Positions 9,194 through 17,175 of a stretch of DNA of 64,000 bases are shown one piece after another (position 1 is the stretch's first letter; every line of letters begins with the position of its first letter). A model generated the notes under the pieces. It was not told where the DNA came from, ran no database searches, and was given only the letters and a program-made list of their open reading frames with translations. This DNA comes from Gallionellaceae bacterium (GTDB taxonomy: Bacteria; Pseudomonadota; Gammaproteobacteria; Burkholderiales; Gallionellaceae). The stretch spans positions 62,001 through 126,000 of the forward strand of contig JAVBYO010000008.1 of assembly GCA_030823955.1 (NCBI GenBank), given 5' to 3'. The position numbers and the translations under genes were made by a program.

Positions 9194-9490
9194 ATGAAAG
9201 CCCGTGAATTATTCAACCGCCGCGTGCCTGTCACGGAACAGGCGTTTGCCGAACTGGTGCTGTGGGAATTGTCCGAGCCGATTGCTGGCAGCAAGCATTG
9301 CTACAAATACCGATTGGCGTTTGTTGCAGGGGGCGAATGCGTGCTGCGCTATGACAACGAATCCGGCAAAGGCGACCACAAGCATGTGCGCGACAAGGAA
9401 GTGAAATACCGCTTCGTCTCGGTGGATAAGCTTGTGGCGGATTTTTTTGAAGATGTGAAGAGGTGGCGCGATGAAAACAGTAACGATTGA
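9194..9490 (+). CDS. tumE: TumE-family toxin of a toxin-antitoxin system
   Basis: The protein from the ATG at 9194 (MKARELFNRRVPVTEQAFAE) is 98 residues, with the family-like features YKYRLAFVAGGECVLRYDNE, GKGDHKHV and FVSVDKLVADFFEDVKRW. I recognise it as the TumE (DUF6516) toxin group; its molecular target is not known to me. The frame stays open upstream to a TTG at 9158, but the promoter overlaps that stretch, favouring the ATG. It overlaps the next gene by 20 nt, and that gene encodes an HTH protein of the usual partner type. Confidence 0.8.
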   Translation: MKARELFNRRVPVTEQAFAELVLWELSEPIAGSKHCYKYRLAFVAGGECVLRYDNESGKGDHKHVRDKEVKYRFVSVDKLVADFFEDVKRWRDENSND

Positions 9491-9815
9491 TGTACAACCT
9501 TTGGCCGACACACTCGGCGATTTCACTCAGGCTTGGAAGAACGGCAAAGCTTCCGCACCGCGCATCAGCTTTGAATCGCCCGAACTGCTGTTCAAAACTT
9601 TATCTGGAAAACGCTGGGAACTGCTGAACGCCATGACAGGCGCGGGAGCCATGTCCATCCGCGAGGCGGCGCGGCGCGTGGAGCGTGATGTCAAAGCCGT
9701 ACACGGCGATGTGACCGCGTTGCTTAACACGGGGCTGCTGTCAAAAACGGACGATGGGATGATCGTGTTTCCCTACGATGCCATCCATGTGGACTTCATG
9801 CTCAAGGCAGCGTGA
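9471..9815 (+). CDS. tumA: TumA-type antitoxin, winged-helix DNA-binding protein (HVO_A0114 group)
   Basis: The 114-residue protein has an N-terminal toxin-facing segment (ISFESPELLFKTLSGKRWELL) followed by a winged-helix region (GAMSIREAARRVERDVKAVHGDVTALLNTGLLSKTDDGMIVFPYDAI). This matches the antitoxin usually paired with TumE. The start codon lies inside the toxin gene (20-nt overlap), so translation is coupled. A GAAGAGGTGG purine stretch before the ATG is a good ribosome-binding site. It probably represses the tumE promoter at 9158-9186. Confidence 0.82.
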   Translation: MKTVTIDVQPLADTLGDFTQAWKNGKASAPRISFESPELLFKTLSGKRWELLNAMTGAGAMSIREAARRVERDVKAVHGDVTALLNTGLLSKTDDGMIVFPYDAIHVDFMLKAA

Positions 9816-9841
9816 AGTTAGATGGATGGGGGCTTAGAAAG

Positions 9842-9859
9842 TATTGCGATGCTGACCCC
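9842..9859 (+). repeat. Direct repeat, left copy (flanks GST fragment)
   Basis: TATTGCGATGCTGACCCC occurs here and, identically and in the same orientation, at 10153-10170. The left copy lies immediately beyond the truncated 3' end of the GST fragment. Its CTGACCCC core is shared with the inverted repeat at 35112/36068. Confidence 0.85.
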
Positions 9860-9860
9860 G

Positions 9861-10088
9861 TTAGCTAAGATATTCGGTGATGGCGAGCGAATCCCACACC
9901 AGCAACTGTCCGTTGCGCAGGCAGGGCACCCGGCCCGAAGGCGACACATCTGCGGTTGACGGATGTCCCGGCACATTGCCAAGAGGGATCACCGTCTCGG
10001 TGAAAGGAATGGCAAGCTCGCGCATCAGCACCCAGGGGCGCAAAGACCACGAGGAATAGTTTTTGTTGGCGATGAAGAGTTCGTACAT
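9861..10088 (-). pseudogene. Truncated glutathione S-transferase (N-terminal domain only)
   Basis: The 75 codons encode a clear GST thioredoxin-fold N-terminus (YELFIANKNYSSWSLRPWVL, PSGRVPCLRNGQLLVWDSLAITEYL). The reading frame ends at a stop exactly where EYLAERH would normally continue into the all-helical C-terminal domain. The direct repeat begins right after the stop codon. A functional GST is about 200-220 residues, so this is a remnant. The start at 10088 is intact. Confidence 0.85.
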
Positions 10089-10152
10089 GGTGTGGTGCCC
10101 TTATATGCGACTACCCGGAAGTGATTTGGGGCAGGGGGTGATTGATTAAAAT

Positions 10153-10170
10153 TATTGCGATGCTGACCCC
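10153..10170 (+). repeat. Direct repeat, right copy (flanks GST fragment)
   Basis: Identical 18-bp copy of 9842-9859. Together the copies bracket a 293-bp segment holding the GST fragment. Beyond this copy, composition shifts to AT-rich and the STAND NTPase gene begins. Confidence 0.85.
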
Positions 10171-10238
10171 ATATCACTCGCTGCGACCATACCGCGAAAC
10201 CGTGGTCTGTTCCTGATTATTGATTTTGAATTGTGAAA

Positions 10239-12848
10239 TTAAATCTGGACATTAGCGATTGCATCCCATTTGAGGTAAAGCTTTTGGACTCGATCTTCTG
10301 CCCTATGGCAAAGCGCATAATCATCTATTTCGGATCGAACCTCGCGAAGGCGCTGTTCAAGAAGATTGCGCGCACCTTCGCTGGGTTTCCCTTTTCGAGA
10401 TGTTATTGCATCCGAAAGCCAACTCAATGCTTCAATTAGTCGATGGTACACCGCGAAACGAGTATCTCCAGAGCGCAGTATTTTCCTAAGCTCATCAATC
10501 GCTCTAGTTATCGAATCAACACTCTTGTCCCTCATGTGATAAAAAACATTCCATATCGCATCATGAACTAAGACTTTCTGGCGCCTTAGATCGTTTATCT
10601 CATCTAGGGCAGCCTCAGTCTGTGCTTTTGATAGATCATTTGCACATATCCAATAATCGCTGACCGCTCTATCCCAATTGCCAGCTCGCTCTTGGTCTTG
10701 TGCAATATGCCATTGTGCCGCAGCCCTCCTAATTAGCCACTCAGACTTATTGTTTGCGCCACTTTCAATGAGATATTGTGCGGGCTCAATTGCTCCGTTG
10801 TAATGTTTCGCCAACCACTCCGCCTCATACCACACCTCAAAAAGAATTTCTTTTCTTGACCCTGCATTAAACGCATTTCTAGCTAGTCGTCTTGCTTCAT
10901 CAACTTGCGGTGGCGATAGCTTTAACAAGCACCTTGCTTTCATTGTTAGAACATCTGGATGGTTGCTGTATTCTTTCTCTGCAGCATTAATAGTCTCTAG
11001 CGCACTTTGTATGTCATTCTGTTTTATTTGTGCAATTGCTTGATTTATAGCAGCTCCAACGAGAGGTGTATTTTGTTTGGCTTTAAACCCCCCTCCATGA
11101 TTACGAAGTTCTTTTACCCGAGCTTCCACCCTTTTATAGTCTGTCACAAGAATGTCGCATGAGCGTAGAACATAATTCCTAGTATTAGCTTTGACTTTAA
11201 ATCTAGGTTCTGACGTAACCTGAGGTGCTGATAGAAGATATAGAGATCTCAACTCGGCTATGCAGTCTCCAAGTACGGTATCCGAATATCCCGTAATCTG
11301 GGAAAGTTCAGCATAAGAGCATTCGGTAAGATATGCGGCGCTAAGTAGGGCTCTTTTTGCTTCACTCGATAGTTGTTCAATTTCCGTCTTTAGAGCGGCA
11401 GCACGAGCATCCTCCCCCATATGACCACGCCACTGGTTAATTGAATCGGCTGGCGTTGCGTTTCGCATGATGCGATAGATGGAATCTGTGAACATGGGGC
11501 TTCCTCCAGTAGCCTCATGAATCGCCTTTCTCTGTTGAGCGGTCAGCTTTACATATGGATAACGTTCTTGTAACGAATCTATATATGACTGATAGTCATC
11601 ATCAAAATCGAAGCCGGGAATTTGAATTGCGATGTCGCTCGAATAGCTCAAGTTTACCCGCGTAGTTAGCAATAGTCGGCTCCTTGTTCCTCCAAAAAGA
11701 AAGCCTATCTCCAGAACCTTTCTCTGATCTTCGACTTCTAGTGAATCGACATCGTCTACAACAATCAATGTGGGTGTGATTTTTGCGCCTTCTTGAATAT
11801 TTTTTCGCAGCAACCTTTCAGATGCATCTTCAATCTCTGATGGGATGAATCCAAGCTCAGAGCAAAGTTCGCGGAGCAATGTAATAAAAGAGTCGAAATG
11901 AGTGGATGGAACTTCTAAGTGCCTGTTTTCAATTCCTGAAAACTGATATTTTTTTGCCGTAAGCCAAATGATTCGCTCAATTCCCGACCCCACCCCTTTG
12001 CACAGCTCTTCCGCGAATCTGTAGGCAATGGAGGTTTTTCCCAAGCCGCCTTCTCCTGCCAAGACTCTGACATGTGAGAATTCATCTGCAAACCAAGACC
12101 ATAAATCGTCTATTTGTTCTCGTCGCCCAATGAAACGCTCACAAATAAAATTGCGATCCGGCAAATTGTGATCAACTACAGACGTGTGATGAATAAGCGC
12201 GTCAATAGGTGAGCGGGAATCATCATATGGGCATTGCCGAGGGCCAGCTAGCGAGAGGACTGCTCGCCCTTTAGCCAATAGGCACTCATCCCCTTTTCGA
12301 TAAAAGATATCCTCCTCTTCGAAGACGGGCTTATTTTTTCTGTTGGTATCTTCTGGCCCTCTTTTTCCAAATGCGAGCGGCTCATTAAGTACCCTTTTGG
12401 GGATATACAGTACGGCAACATGTTTTAAATTCCCGTCCAAATTAGCAGATGAAAGATTGAAATACTGAAGGGCGAGTTGAATTCGCTCACCTGTATATTC
12501 TTTTGTCAGCGCTTTCAGCCTTTCTAGATCAATAGAATTTTTCTCTACACCAACAATCATAAATTCAGTTTCTGACTGCGTTTCCGCTACGCCGTAAACT
12601 AAGTATCCACCATAGGTGTTATACATACTAACGATACTGACAATTGCTTTAGCTTGAGCGATTTTGTCTGTGCCCAACTCTTGTTTGTAATCTAGCAGCT
12701 CACATTCCAAAGGAATACAGCTGTTTCCCGCGATTAGCAGATCAACAACTTTTTGGTCTAGCCTGCCTTCAGAAATGTAGCCAGCAAGATTATTTTTGAT
12801 TTCTTCAATCTTGAATTCATCGAAATCTATGTTTGCAAAATCATTCAT
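10239..12848 (-). CDS. AlbA_2 (Schlafen-like)-STAND NTPase-TPR protein, candidate antiphage sensor-effector
   Basis: The 869-residue protein has three parts. Residues about 45-160 look like an AlbA_2/Schlafen-type nucleic-acid-binding domain: acidic cluster E48/E50/D53 with K55 (ECELLDYK), then MYNTYGGYLVYGVAE. Residues about 235-500 form an NB-ARC/STAND NTPase: Walker A GEGGLGKT at 265-272, Walker B LIVVDDVDSL at 361-370, a TTR motif at 395-397 and GLPL-like TGGSPMF at 448-453. The rest is helical and TPR-like. The order effector, NTPase, repeat sensor is that of Avs-like and other NLR-related defence proteins, where ligand binding drives oligomerisation; that function is inferred here. The gene is clearly more AT-rich than its neighbours, uses rarer codons and lies beside toxin-antitoxin modules, pointing to transfer. 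Confidence 0.75.
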   Translation of the reverse strand: MNDFANIDFDEFKIEEIKNNLAGYISEGRLDQKVVDLLIAGNSCIPLECELLDYKQELGTDKIAQAKAIVSIVSMYNTYGGYLVYGVAETQSETEFMIVGVEKNSIDLERLKALTKEYTGERIQLALQYFNLSSANLDGNLKHVAVLYIPKRVLNEPLAFGKRGPEDTNRKNKPVFEEEDIFYRKGDECLLAKGRAVLSLAGPRQCPYDDSRSPIDALIHHTSVVDHNLPDRNFICERFIGRREQIDDLWSWFADEFSHVRVLAGEGGLGKTSIAYRFAEELCKGVGSGIERIIWLTAKKYQFSGIENRHLEVPSTHFDSFITLLRELCSELGFIPSEIEDASERLLRKNIQEGAKITPTLIVVDDVDSLEVEDQRKVLEIGFLFGGTRSRLLLTTRVNLSYSSDIAIQIPGFDFDDDYQSYIDSLQERYPYVKLTAQQRKAIHEATGGSPMFTDSIYRIMRNATPADSINQWRGHMGEDARAAALKTEIEQLSSEAKRALLSAAYLTECSYAELSQITGYSDTVLGDCIAELRSLYLLSAPQVTSEPRFKVKANTRNYVLRSCDILVTDYKRVEARVKELRNHGGGFKAKQNTPLVGAAINQAIAQIKQNDIQSALETINAAEKEYSNHPDVLTMKARCLLKLSPPQVDEARRLARNAFNAGSRKEILFEVWYEAEWLAKHYNGAIEPAQYLIESGANNKSEWLIRRAAAQWHIAQDQERAGNWDRAVSDYWICANDLSKAQTEAALDEINDLRRQKVLVHDAIWNVFYHMRDKSVDSITRAIDELRKILRSGDTRFAVYHRLIEALSWLSDAITSRKGKPSEGARNLLEQRLREVRSEIDDYALCHRAEDRVQKLYLKWDAIANVQI

Positions 12849-12937
12849 TGTTATCGTCTCTCATTGTATTGTTTTAGCTGATGCTCGCTTTTGTAACAAG
12901 GAGCCTTCAGGGGCCAAGTCCAATTCTGTCTTTCTCA

Positions 12938-13750
12938 TCACTTTCCCCCCACCCCCAACCAAGCATCCGAAGTCAGCGGCCCCTTCAGCGTTGGCAGTGT
13001 CTCTTCCAGCCAAGCCAGCGCAAGCTTTTCCTTCTCGCGCCACAGCTCTTCGCCCAATCCCTTCTTCATCATCTGTATCGGCGCGCTGCCTTTGACCATC
13101 ATTTCCCAGAATTCGGTGGTGCTGCCGACGGGGAAGGCTTTGGTGACGCTGCGTATCTCGATGTTGCGGAACCCGGCTTCTTCCATTTCTTGTTTGAAGC
13201 GCTCGGGGTTTTCCAGTGTGGTGACGGAGCGTTGCGGTTGCGGCAGGTCGGGCTTGATGGCGCGTAATGCGCCGAACATGGTTTGCATGGCGGGCGATTG
13301 GTTCACGGGCGCCCAACTGGTGAGGGCGATGCTGCCGCCGGGTTTGAGCGTGCGGTGTATCTCGGCGAAGCCGCGTTGCCTGTCAGGGAAGAACATGAGG
13401 CCGAACAGAGAGAAGGCGGCGTCGAAGGAGGCGTCGGCATAGGGCAGGGTTTGTGCGTCGCCGCAGTGCAGGGCGATGTTGCGGTGTCCGGCTTGTTCGA
13501 TCTTGTTGCGGAATACGGCGAGCATGGCTTCGGAGAAGTCGATGCCGTGAACTTGCTCGGCATGCTGCGCGAGCCTGAGCGCGAGTGTGCCGGGGCCGCA
13601 GGCGACATCGAGCACGGTGGAGTTGGGTTTGAGTTTGCTGGCCGCAATGGCTTCGTCGGCGAATTGCTCGAACACGAGCATGGTGGTCTCGGCGTAGCCG
13701 TCGGCGACGAGGTTCCAGGGTTCGCTGGCGGAGAGGGGGTTGTGGCTCAT
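12938..13750 (-). CDS. Class I SAM-dependent methyltransferase (UbiE/Methyltransf_11-like)
   Basis: The 270-residue protein carries the SAM-binding motif I VLDVACGPGT at about 46-54, the acidic loop VHGIDFSEAML, post-motif GDAQTLPYADASFDAAFSLF and the later motif LKPGGSIALTSW. The substrate cannot be told from sequence. Codon use resembles the chromosome rather than the AT-rich neighbour, which is on the same strand 89 bp downstream. It could be a resident gene next to the insertion or part of the island. Confidence 0.85.
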   Translation of the reverse strand: MSHNPLSASEPWNLVADGYAETTMLVFEQFADEAIAASKLKPNSTVLDVACGPGTLALRLAQHAEQVHGIDFSEAMLAVFRNKIEQAGHRNIALHCGDAQTLPYADASFDAAFSLFGLMFFPDRQRGFAEIHRTLKPGGSIALTSWAPVNQSPAMQTMFGALRAIKPDLPQPQRSVTTLENPERFKQEMEEAGFRNIEIRSVTKAFPVGSTTEFWEMMVKGSAPIQMMKKGLGEELWREKEKLALAWLEETLPTLKGPLTSDAWLGVGGK

Positions 13751-14137
13751 GGCTGGCCTTCCGTTCGTACCCTTCGATATGCCGCACTACGCGCGGCACT
13801 GATGAAACTACTAGCCATTCGACTATGCCCGCAAGCGGGCAAGTCGCTGGTTATCAGGGCGAACGGAACCGACTTGTTCAATGTATGCAGGTCGTTTTCT
13901 AGCTGCTGAGACAAGTGCTTCCCCTTTTGCGAACAGTCGTGATGCTGGCTAATCCCCGTTGTTGCGGGTTTTTGTCTTGCGCCAGCTCCTGTTCTGGGGA
14001 TTCTGCCGTGAGCCTCGCGCCATTCATGTGGCGGGATGTGCATTCGGCAGCTCAGCAAGTGGCGGGACTTTATGTGAGGCGGGCGGGTGGTGTCAATGCT
14101 GATGGATGATATGAGGCCCGTATCGAATTGTTCTCAA
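13751..14137. other. Intergenic region, no supported gene
   Basis: 387 bp between the methyltransferase start and the end of the HTH gene. It holds a perfect hairpin (TGCCCGCA/AGCGGGCA core, 13826-13841) and a weak CCCG-loop-CGGG plus T-rich stretch at about 13955-13973 on the plus strand. A 103-codon minus-strand frame here has low-complexity, Arg/His-rich composition and no recognisable motif, so it is not called. Confidence 0.5.
13826..13841. repeat. Perfect short hairpin, REP-like
   Basis: The 16-nt perfect palindrome TGCCCGCAAGCGGGCA has the same CCCGCAAGCGGG core as the family B element in cusA. It lies in the methyltransferase upstream region. Confidence 0.6.
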
Positions 14138-14431
14138 TCATGCCGCCATCTTCAATTCAACTTTCTTTCCCGCTCTGGTCGCCAGTGTGATCAGCATGTC
14201 GAGACTGAACTTCTCGAACTTACCTCGTATCAGGTCGGAGACGCGCGATTGTGAGATGCCGAGTACCTTGGCGGCTTCGGCTTGCGTCCATTCTTCGTCG
14301 CGGATTTTGATGCACAGTTCGCCCATCAGTTGTGAGCGCATGGCGAGGATGGTGGCTTCTTCCGGCGAGAAGCCGAGGTCGAGGAATACATTACCGCAGG
14401 ACTCGGTAATTTTGAGTTTTTCTTTTTTCAT
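14138..14431 (-). CDS. XRE-family HTH protein, orphan antitoxin-like
   Basis: From the ATG at 14431 (good GGGGAG ribosome-binding site) the product is 97 residues. It contains a helix-turn-helix (WTQAEAAKVLGISQSRVSDLIRGKFEKFSLDMLITLATRAGKKVEL) of the HTH_37 type. Such proteins usually follow a RelE/HigB-type toxin, with the antitoxin second. No toxin-like frame lies upstream or downstream on this strand, so it looks like a solitary antitoxin or a stand-alone repressor. A perfect inverted repeat at 14462-14481 lies 30 nt upstream and may be its operator. Confidence 0.8.
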   Translation of the reverse strand: MKKEKLKITESCGNVFLDLGFSPEEATILAMRSQLMGELCIKIRDEEWTQAEAAKVLGISQSRVSDLIRGKFEKFSLDMLITLATRAGKKVELKMAA

Positions 14432-14461
14432 TTGGCACTCCCCTAAAGTTGCTTGTAGAGC

Positions 14462-14481
14462 GTTCACCGGAGCCGGTGAAC
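14462..14481. promoter_or_regulatory. Perfect inverted repeat, probable operator of the HTH gene
   Basis: GTTCACCGG-AG-CCGGTGAAC is a perfect 9-bp inverted repeat 30 nt upstream of the HTH gene start, a suitable spot for autoregulation by the encoded repressor. Confidence 0.6.
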
Positions 14482-14679
14482 TTGAGCAGCTCCATGGGTT
14501 CAATATATAAGTAGTTGGATAATGGTGCAAGCCGATTTTGGGCTGCGTTGCCCGCTGAGCCTGCAAGTGAACGATATCCGGTTATGCAGTTTTGCTGTGG
14601 CGGGGTAAGGAGCAAATCGCCGTTACGGGCGCGCAGGAGAAAATGCTAGACTGCGTGCAACTCAACCCCAAACGATTTT

Positions 14680-16257
14680 ATGAGCCAAGTCTTTCTGTAT
14701 GACACCACCCTGCGCGACGGTACTCAGCGCGAAGATATCTCCCTGTCGGTGGATGACAAGCTCGTCATCGCCAAACGTCTGGCCGATTTCGGTTTTCACT
14801 ATATCGAGGGTGGCTGGCCCGGCTCCAATCCCAAAGATGCCGAGTTCTTTGTACGTGCCGCCAAGCTGAGTCTCGGCAATGCCAAGCTGGCCGCATTTGG
14901 CCGCACCCGGCAAAAACATCTGTCCTGCGAACAGGACAGCAATCTTCAGGCTTTACTGGATGCGGGCACGCCCGTGGTGACGATGGTGGGCAAGAGCTCC
15001 GAATATCACGTCAAGCTGGTGCTGGCGGCCACGCTGGAAGAGAACCTGGCGATGATCCGCGACAGTGTCGCTTATATGAAAGCGCAGGGGCGCGAGGTCG
15101 TGTTCGACGCGGAACATTTCTTCGATGCGTTCATCGCCAACCGCGATTACGCGCTGGCGACTTTGCGTGCGGCGGCGGAGGCGGGGGCGGACTGGCTGGT
15201 GTTGTGTGAGACCAATGGCGGCAAGTTGCCGTGGGAGGTGGAAGAGATCGTGCGCGAAGTGGCGGCGCAGATCAAGACTCCGCTGGGTGTGCATTGCCAC
15301 AACGACAGCGGCTGCGGCGTGTCCAATTCGCTGGCGGCGGTGCGCGGCGGCTGCACGCAGGTGCAGGGCACCATCAACGGTTACGGCGAACGGGTGGGCA
15401 ATGCCAACCTCACCACCATCATTCCCAATCTGCAACTGAAGATGAACAAGCCGGTGGTGACTCCGGCGCAGTTGCGCGAACTGACTTCACTCGCCCATTA
15501 CGTCGCCGAAGTGGTCAATCTCAAGCACTACAATCACGCGCCCTACATCGGCCACAGTGCTTTTGCGCACAAGGGCGGCATCCATGTCGCGGCGATCATG
15601 AAAGCCAGCGACACTTACCAGCATATCGATCCGACACTGGTGGGCAACGAGATGCGTTCCGTGGTGTCGGAACTTTCCGGGCGCGGCAACATCCAGTTCC
15701 ATGCGCAGGCGCTGGGCTTGAATCTCAATAACGAAGACGCGCAGCGGGTGCTCAATCACATCAAACATCTGGAGCACGATGGTTTCACCTTCGAGGCGGC
15801 AGAGGCCAGTGTCGAGCTGATGTTGCACCGGCTGCGTCCCAGCTATGTGCAGCCGTTCGAGCTGGTGGACTATTTCGTCATCACCGAACGCCGCCAGAGT
15901 CGCGGCCTGCTGTCCGAGGCGACGGTCAAGGTCAAGGTGGGCGGCGAGGTGAAGTTTGTGGCGGCGGAGGGCAACGGCCCGGTCAATGCACTCTCCACGG
16001 CTTTGCGCAGTGCGCTATCCGCCGCGTATCCCGTGCTGAAGACGGTGCGGCTGATCGATTACAAGGTGCGTATCCTGGATAGCGGGAACGGCACCTCGGC
16101 GCAGATCCGCGTCTTGATCACTTTCCAGGGCGGCGGCCATGTCTGGACCACGGTGGGGGCGAGTACCAATATCATCGACGCCAGCTGGCGCGCGCTTTCC
16201 GATAGTCTGGAATACGCGCTGGTGAAGTTGGGCGGCGAGACGGCTACGGCGGGCTGA
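14680..16257 (+). CDS. cimA: (R)-citramalate synthase
   Basis: CimA condenses pyruvate and acetyl-CoA to citramalate, the first step of the threonine-independent route to 2-oxobutyrate and isoleucine. The 525-residue protein has the HMGL-like TIM barrel (LYDTTLRDGTQREDISLSVD, metal-binding HCHND at HCHNDSGCGVSNSLAA, then GTINGYGERVGNANL). A LeuA-type C-terminal regulatory domain of about 120 residues follows (VNALSTALRSALSAAYPVL, VLITFQGGG). The IEGGWPGSNPKD motif and the length fit CimA rather than LeuA. It lies upstream of leuCD and leuB, whose enzymes can carry out the next two citramalate steps. Confidence 0.92.
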   Translation: MSQVFLYDTTLRDGTQREDISLSVDDKLVIAKRLADFGFHYIEGGWPGSNPKDAEFFVRAAKLSLGNAKLAAFGRTRQKHLSCEQDSNLQALLDAGTPVVTMVGKSSEYHVKLVLAATLEENLAMIRDSVAYMKAQGREVVFDAEHFFDAFIANRDYALATLRAAAEAGADWLVLCETNGGKLPWEVEEIVREVAAQIKTPLGVHCHNDSGCGVSNSLAAVRGGCTQVQGTINGYGERVGNANLTTIIPNLQLKMNKPVVTPAQLRELTSLAHYVAEVVNLKHYNHAPYIGHSAFAHKGGIHVAAIMKASDTYQHIDPTLVGNEMRSVVSELSGRGNIQFHAQALGLNLNNEDAQRVLNHIKHLEHDGFTFEAAEASVELMLHRLRPSYVQPFELVDYFVITERRQSRGLLSEATVKVKVGGEVKFVAAEGNGPVNALSTALRSALSAAYPVLKTVRLIDYKVRILDSGNGTSAQIRVLITFQGGGHVWTTVGASTNIIDASWRALSDSLEYALVKLGGETATAG

Positions 16258-16332
16258 GCCTAGGCTAGGCCGGCTGAGAATATCCGGGTTAGCTCAGACC
16301 ACGGATAACTATTCGGGAATAATTCGTCGCCG

Positions 16333-16758
16333 CTAAAACACGACCACAGCAATCTTGCGTTGTTTGGCATTGCGTGCAAACACGTCATCGAGTGTTGCCA
16401 TGCGTTTTACATTGGCTTGCAATGCGCTGGTCAGGTGCAAGGCATCACCCGCGCGCAATCCTGTTGCGGCATCCAAGGTTAAGAATGCTGCTTTGTGAAA
16501 GGTGTCTGTATCGGGTGGCAACAGCGTCAGGTCATTGGTGCATAGGCGCTGAAAATTTTGCCATGCGACCTGAGCTTCTTCTGTGCTGATTTGTCCGGTG
16601 CGCTGTTTGATTCCCAGTGCGCTGGCAAATTCGGTTACGCACCATACCGAGGAAACAAGCTTGTCTTTGCACTTTGCGTACCAGCGGGACACATCGTCGC
16701 TTTTCGGCTCGTTCACGCACAGTGCCACCAGCACACTGGTATCCACATAACACACCAT
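16333..16758 (-). CDS. vapC: VapC-type PIN-domain ribonuclease toxin
   Basis: The 141-residue PIN-domain protein has the acidic active-site positions in [25 protein letters not shown] and GLRAGDALHLTSALQ. VapC toxins cleave specific RNAs, commonly tRNA or rRNA. It is the second gene of the module; its ATG shares one base with the vapB stop (TGATG), so translation is coupled. The frame is intact. The module sits between cimA and leuC on the opposite strand. Confidence 0.9.
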   Translation of the reverse strand: MVCYVDTSVLVALCVNEPKSDDVSRWYAKCKDKLVSSVWCVTEFASALGIKQRTGQISTEEAQVAWQNFQRLCTNDLTLLPPDTDTFHKAAFLTLDAATGLRAGDALHLTSALQANVKRMATLDDVFARNAKQRKIAVVVF

Positions 16759-17003
16759 CAGTAGCGTGCTCCGCTGCGCAGTTCTTCCATCACGGAAGTG
16801 CCCATCTTCATGCTTTGCCGTGTTTGTGTGAGTTCGGCTGTGAATGCTTTACGATCCCACGCTGCGGTGCGTATTGTCATCGCGCCGTCAGCCGTCAAGC
16901 TGGCTTGAACCGTGTCGCCTTCTTTCAGGCCGGTGCGGCGGATGTATTCCGCCGGTATGCGCACCGCGAGACTGTTGCCCCACTTGGCTATGTGCAGATT
17001 CAT
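16758..17003 (-). CDS. vapB: VapB-type antitoxin, AbrB/MazE-like DNA-binding domain
   Basis: From the ATG at 17003 the product is 81 residues. The N-terminal half is an AbrB/MazE swapped-hairpin domain ([31 protein letters not shown]). The C-terminal tail ([30 protein letters not shown]) would bind VapC. AAGG 11 nt before the ATG is the likely ribosome-binding site. It probably represses its own promoter through the inverted repeat at 17019-17040. Confidence 0.9.
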   Translation of the reverse strand: MNLHIAKWGNSLAVRIPAEYIRRTGLKEGDTVQASLTADGAMTIRTAAWDRKAFTAELTQTRQSMKMGTSVMEELRSGARY

Positions 17004-17018
17004 GATTTGTACCTTTTT

Positions 17019-17046
17019 GGATATACATTGGTGTGTATCCATTATA
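17019..17046 (-). promoter_or_regulatory. vapBC -10 box and operator
   Basis: On the minus strand a perfect TATAAT (17046-17041) is followed directly by a 22-bp inverted repeat at 17019-17040 (GGATATACA / TGTGTATCC, one mismatch). This arrangement suits autorepression by VapB. No clear -35 hexamer was found. Confidence 0.7.
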
Positions 17047-17175
17047 GGCAAAATTTGGGGGCGCGCAAACTTTGGCTTTACGACTGGCCGGTTATGGAGT
17101 GCTTCGCATGGGCTATGGGCTGTCAAGCCGCCATCGCTGTGGCATAATCGCAGGCCCTGCGAAGGTAGAACAACA

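Noticed and set aside
13747-14058. 103-codon minus-strand frame upstream of the methyltransferase
   Set aside because: Low-complexity composition, no motif, overlaps the methyltransferase start and a hairpin.
14680-16257. cimA as leuA (2-isopropylmalate synthase)
   Set aside because: The EGGWPGSNPKD motif, length and gene context fit citramalate synthase better.
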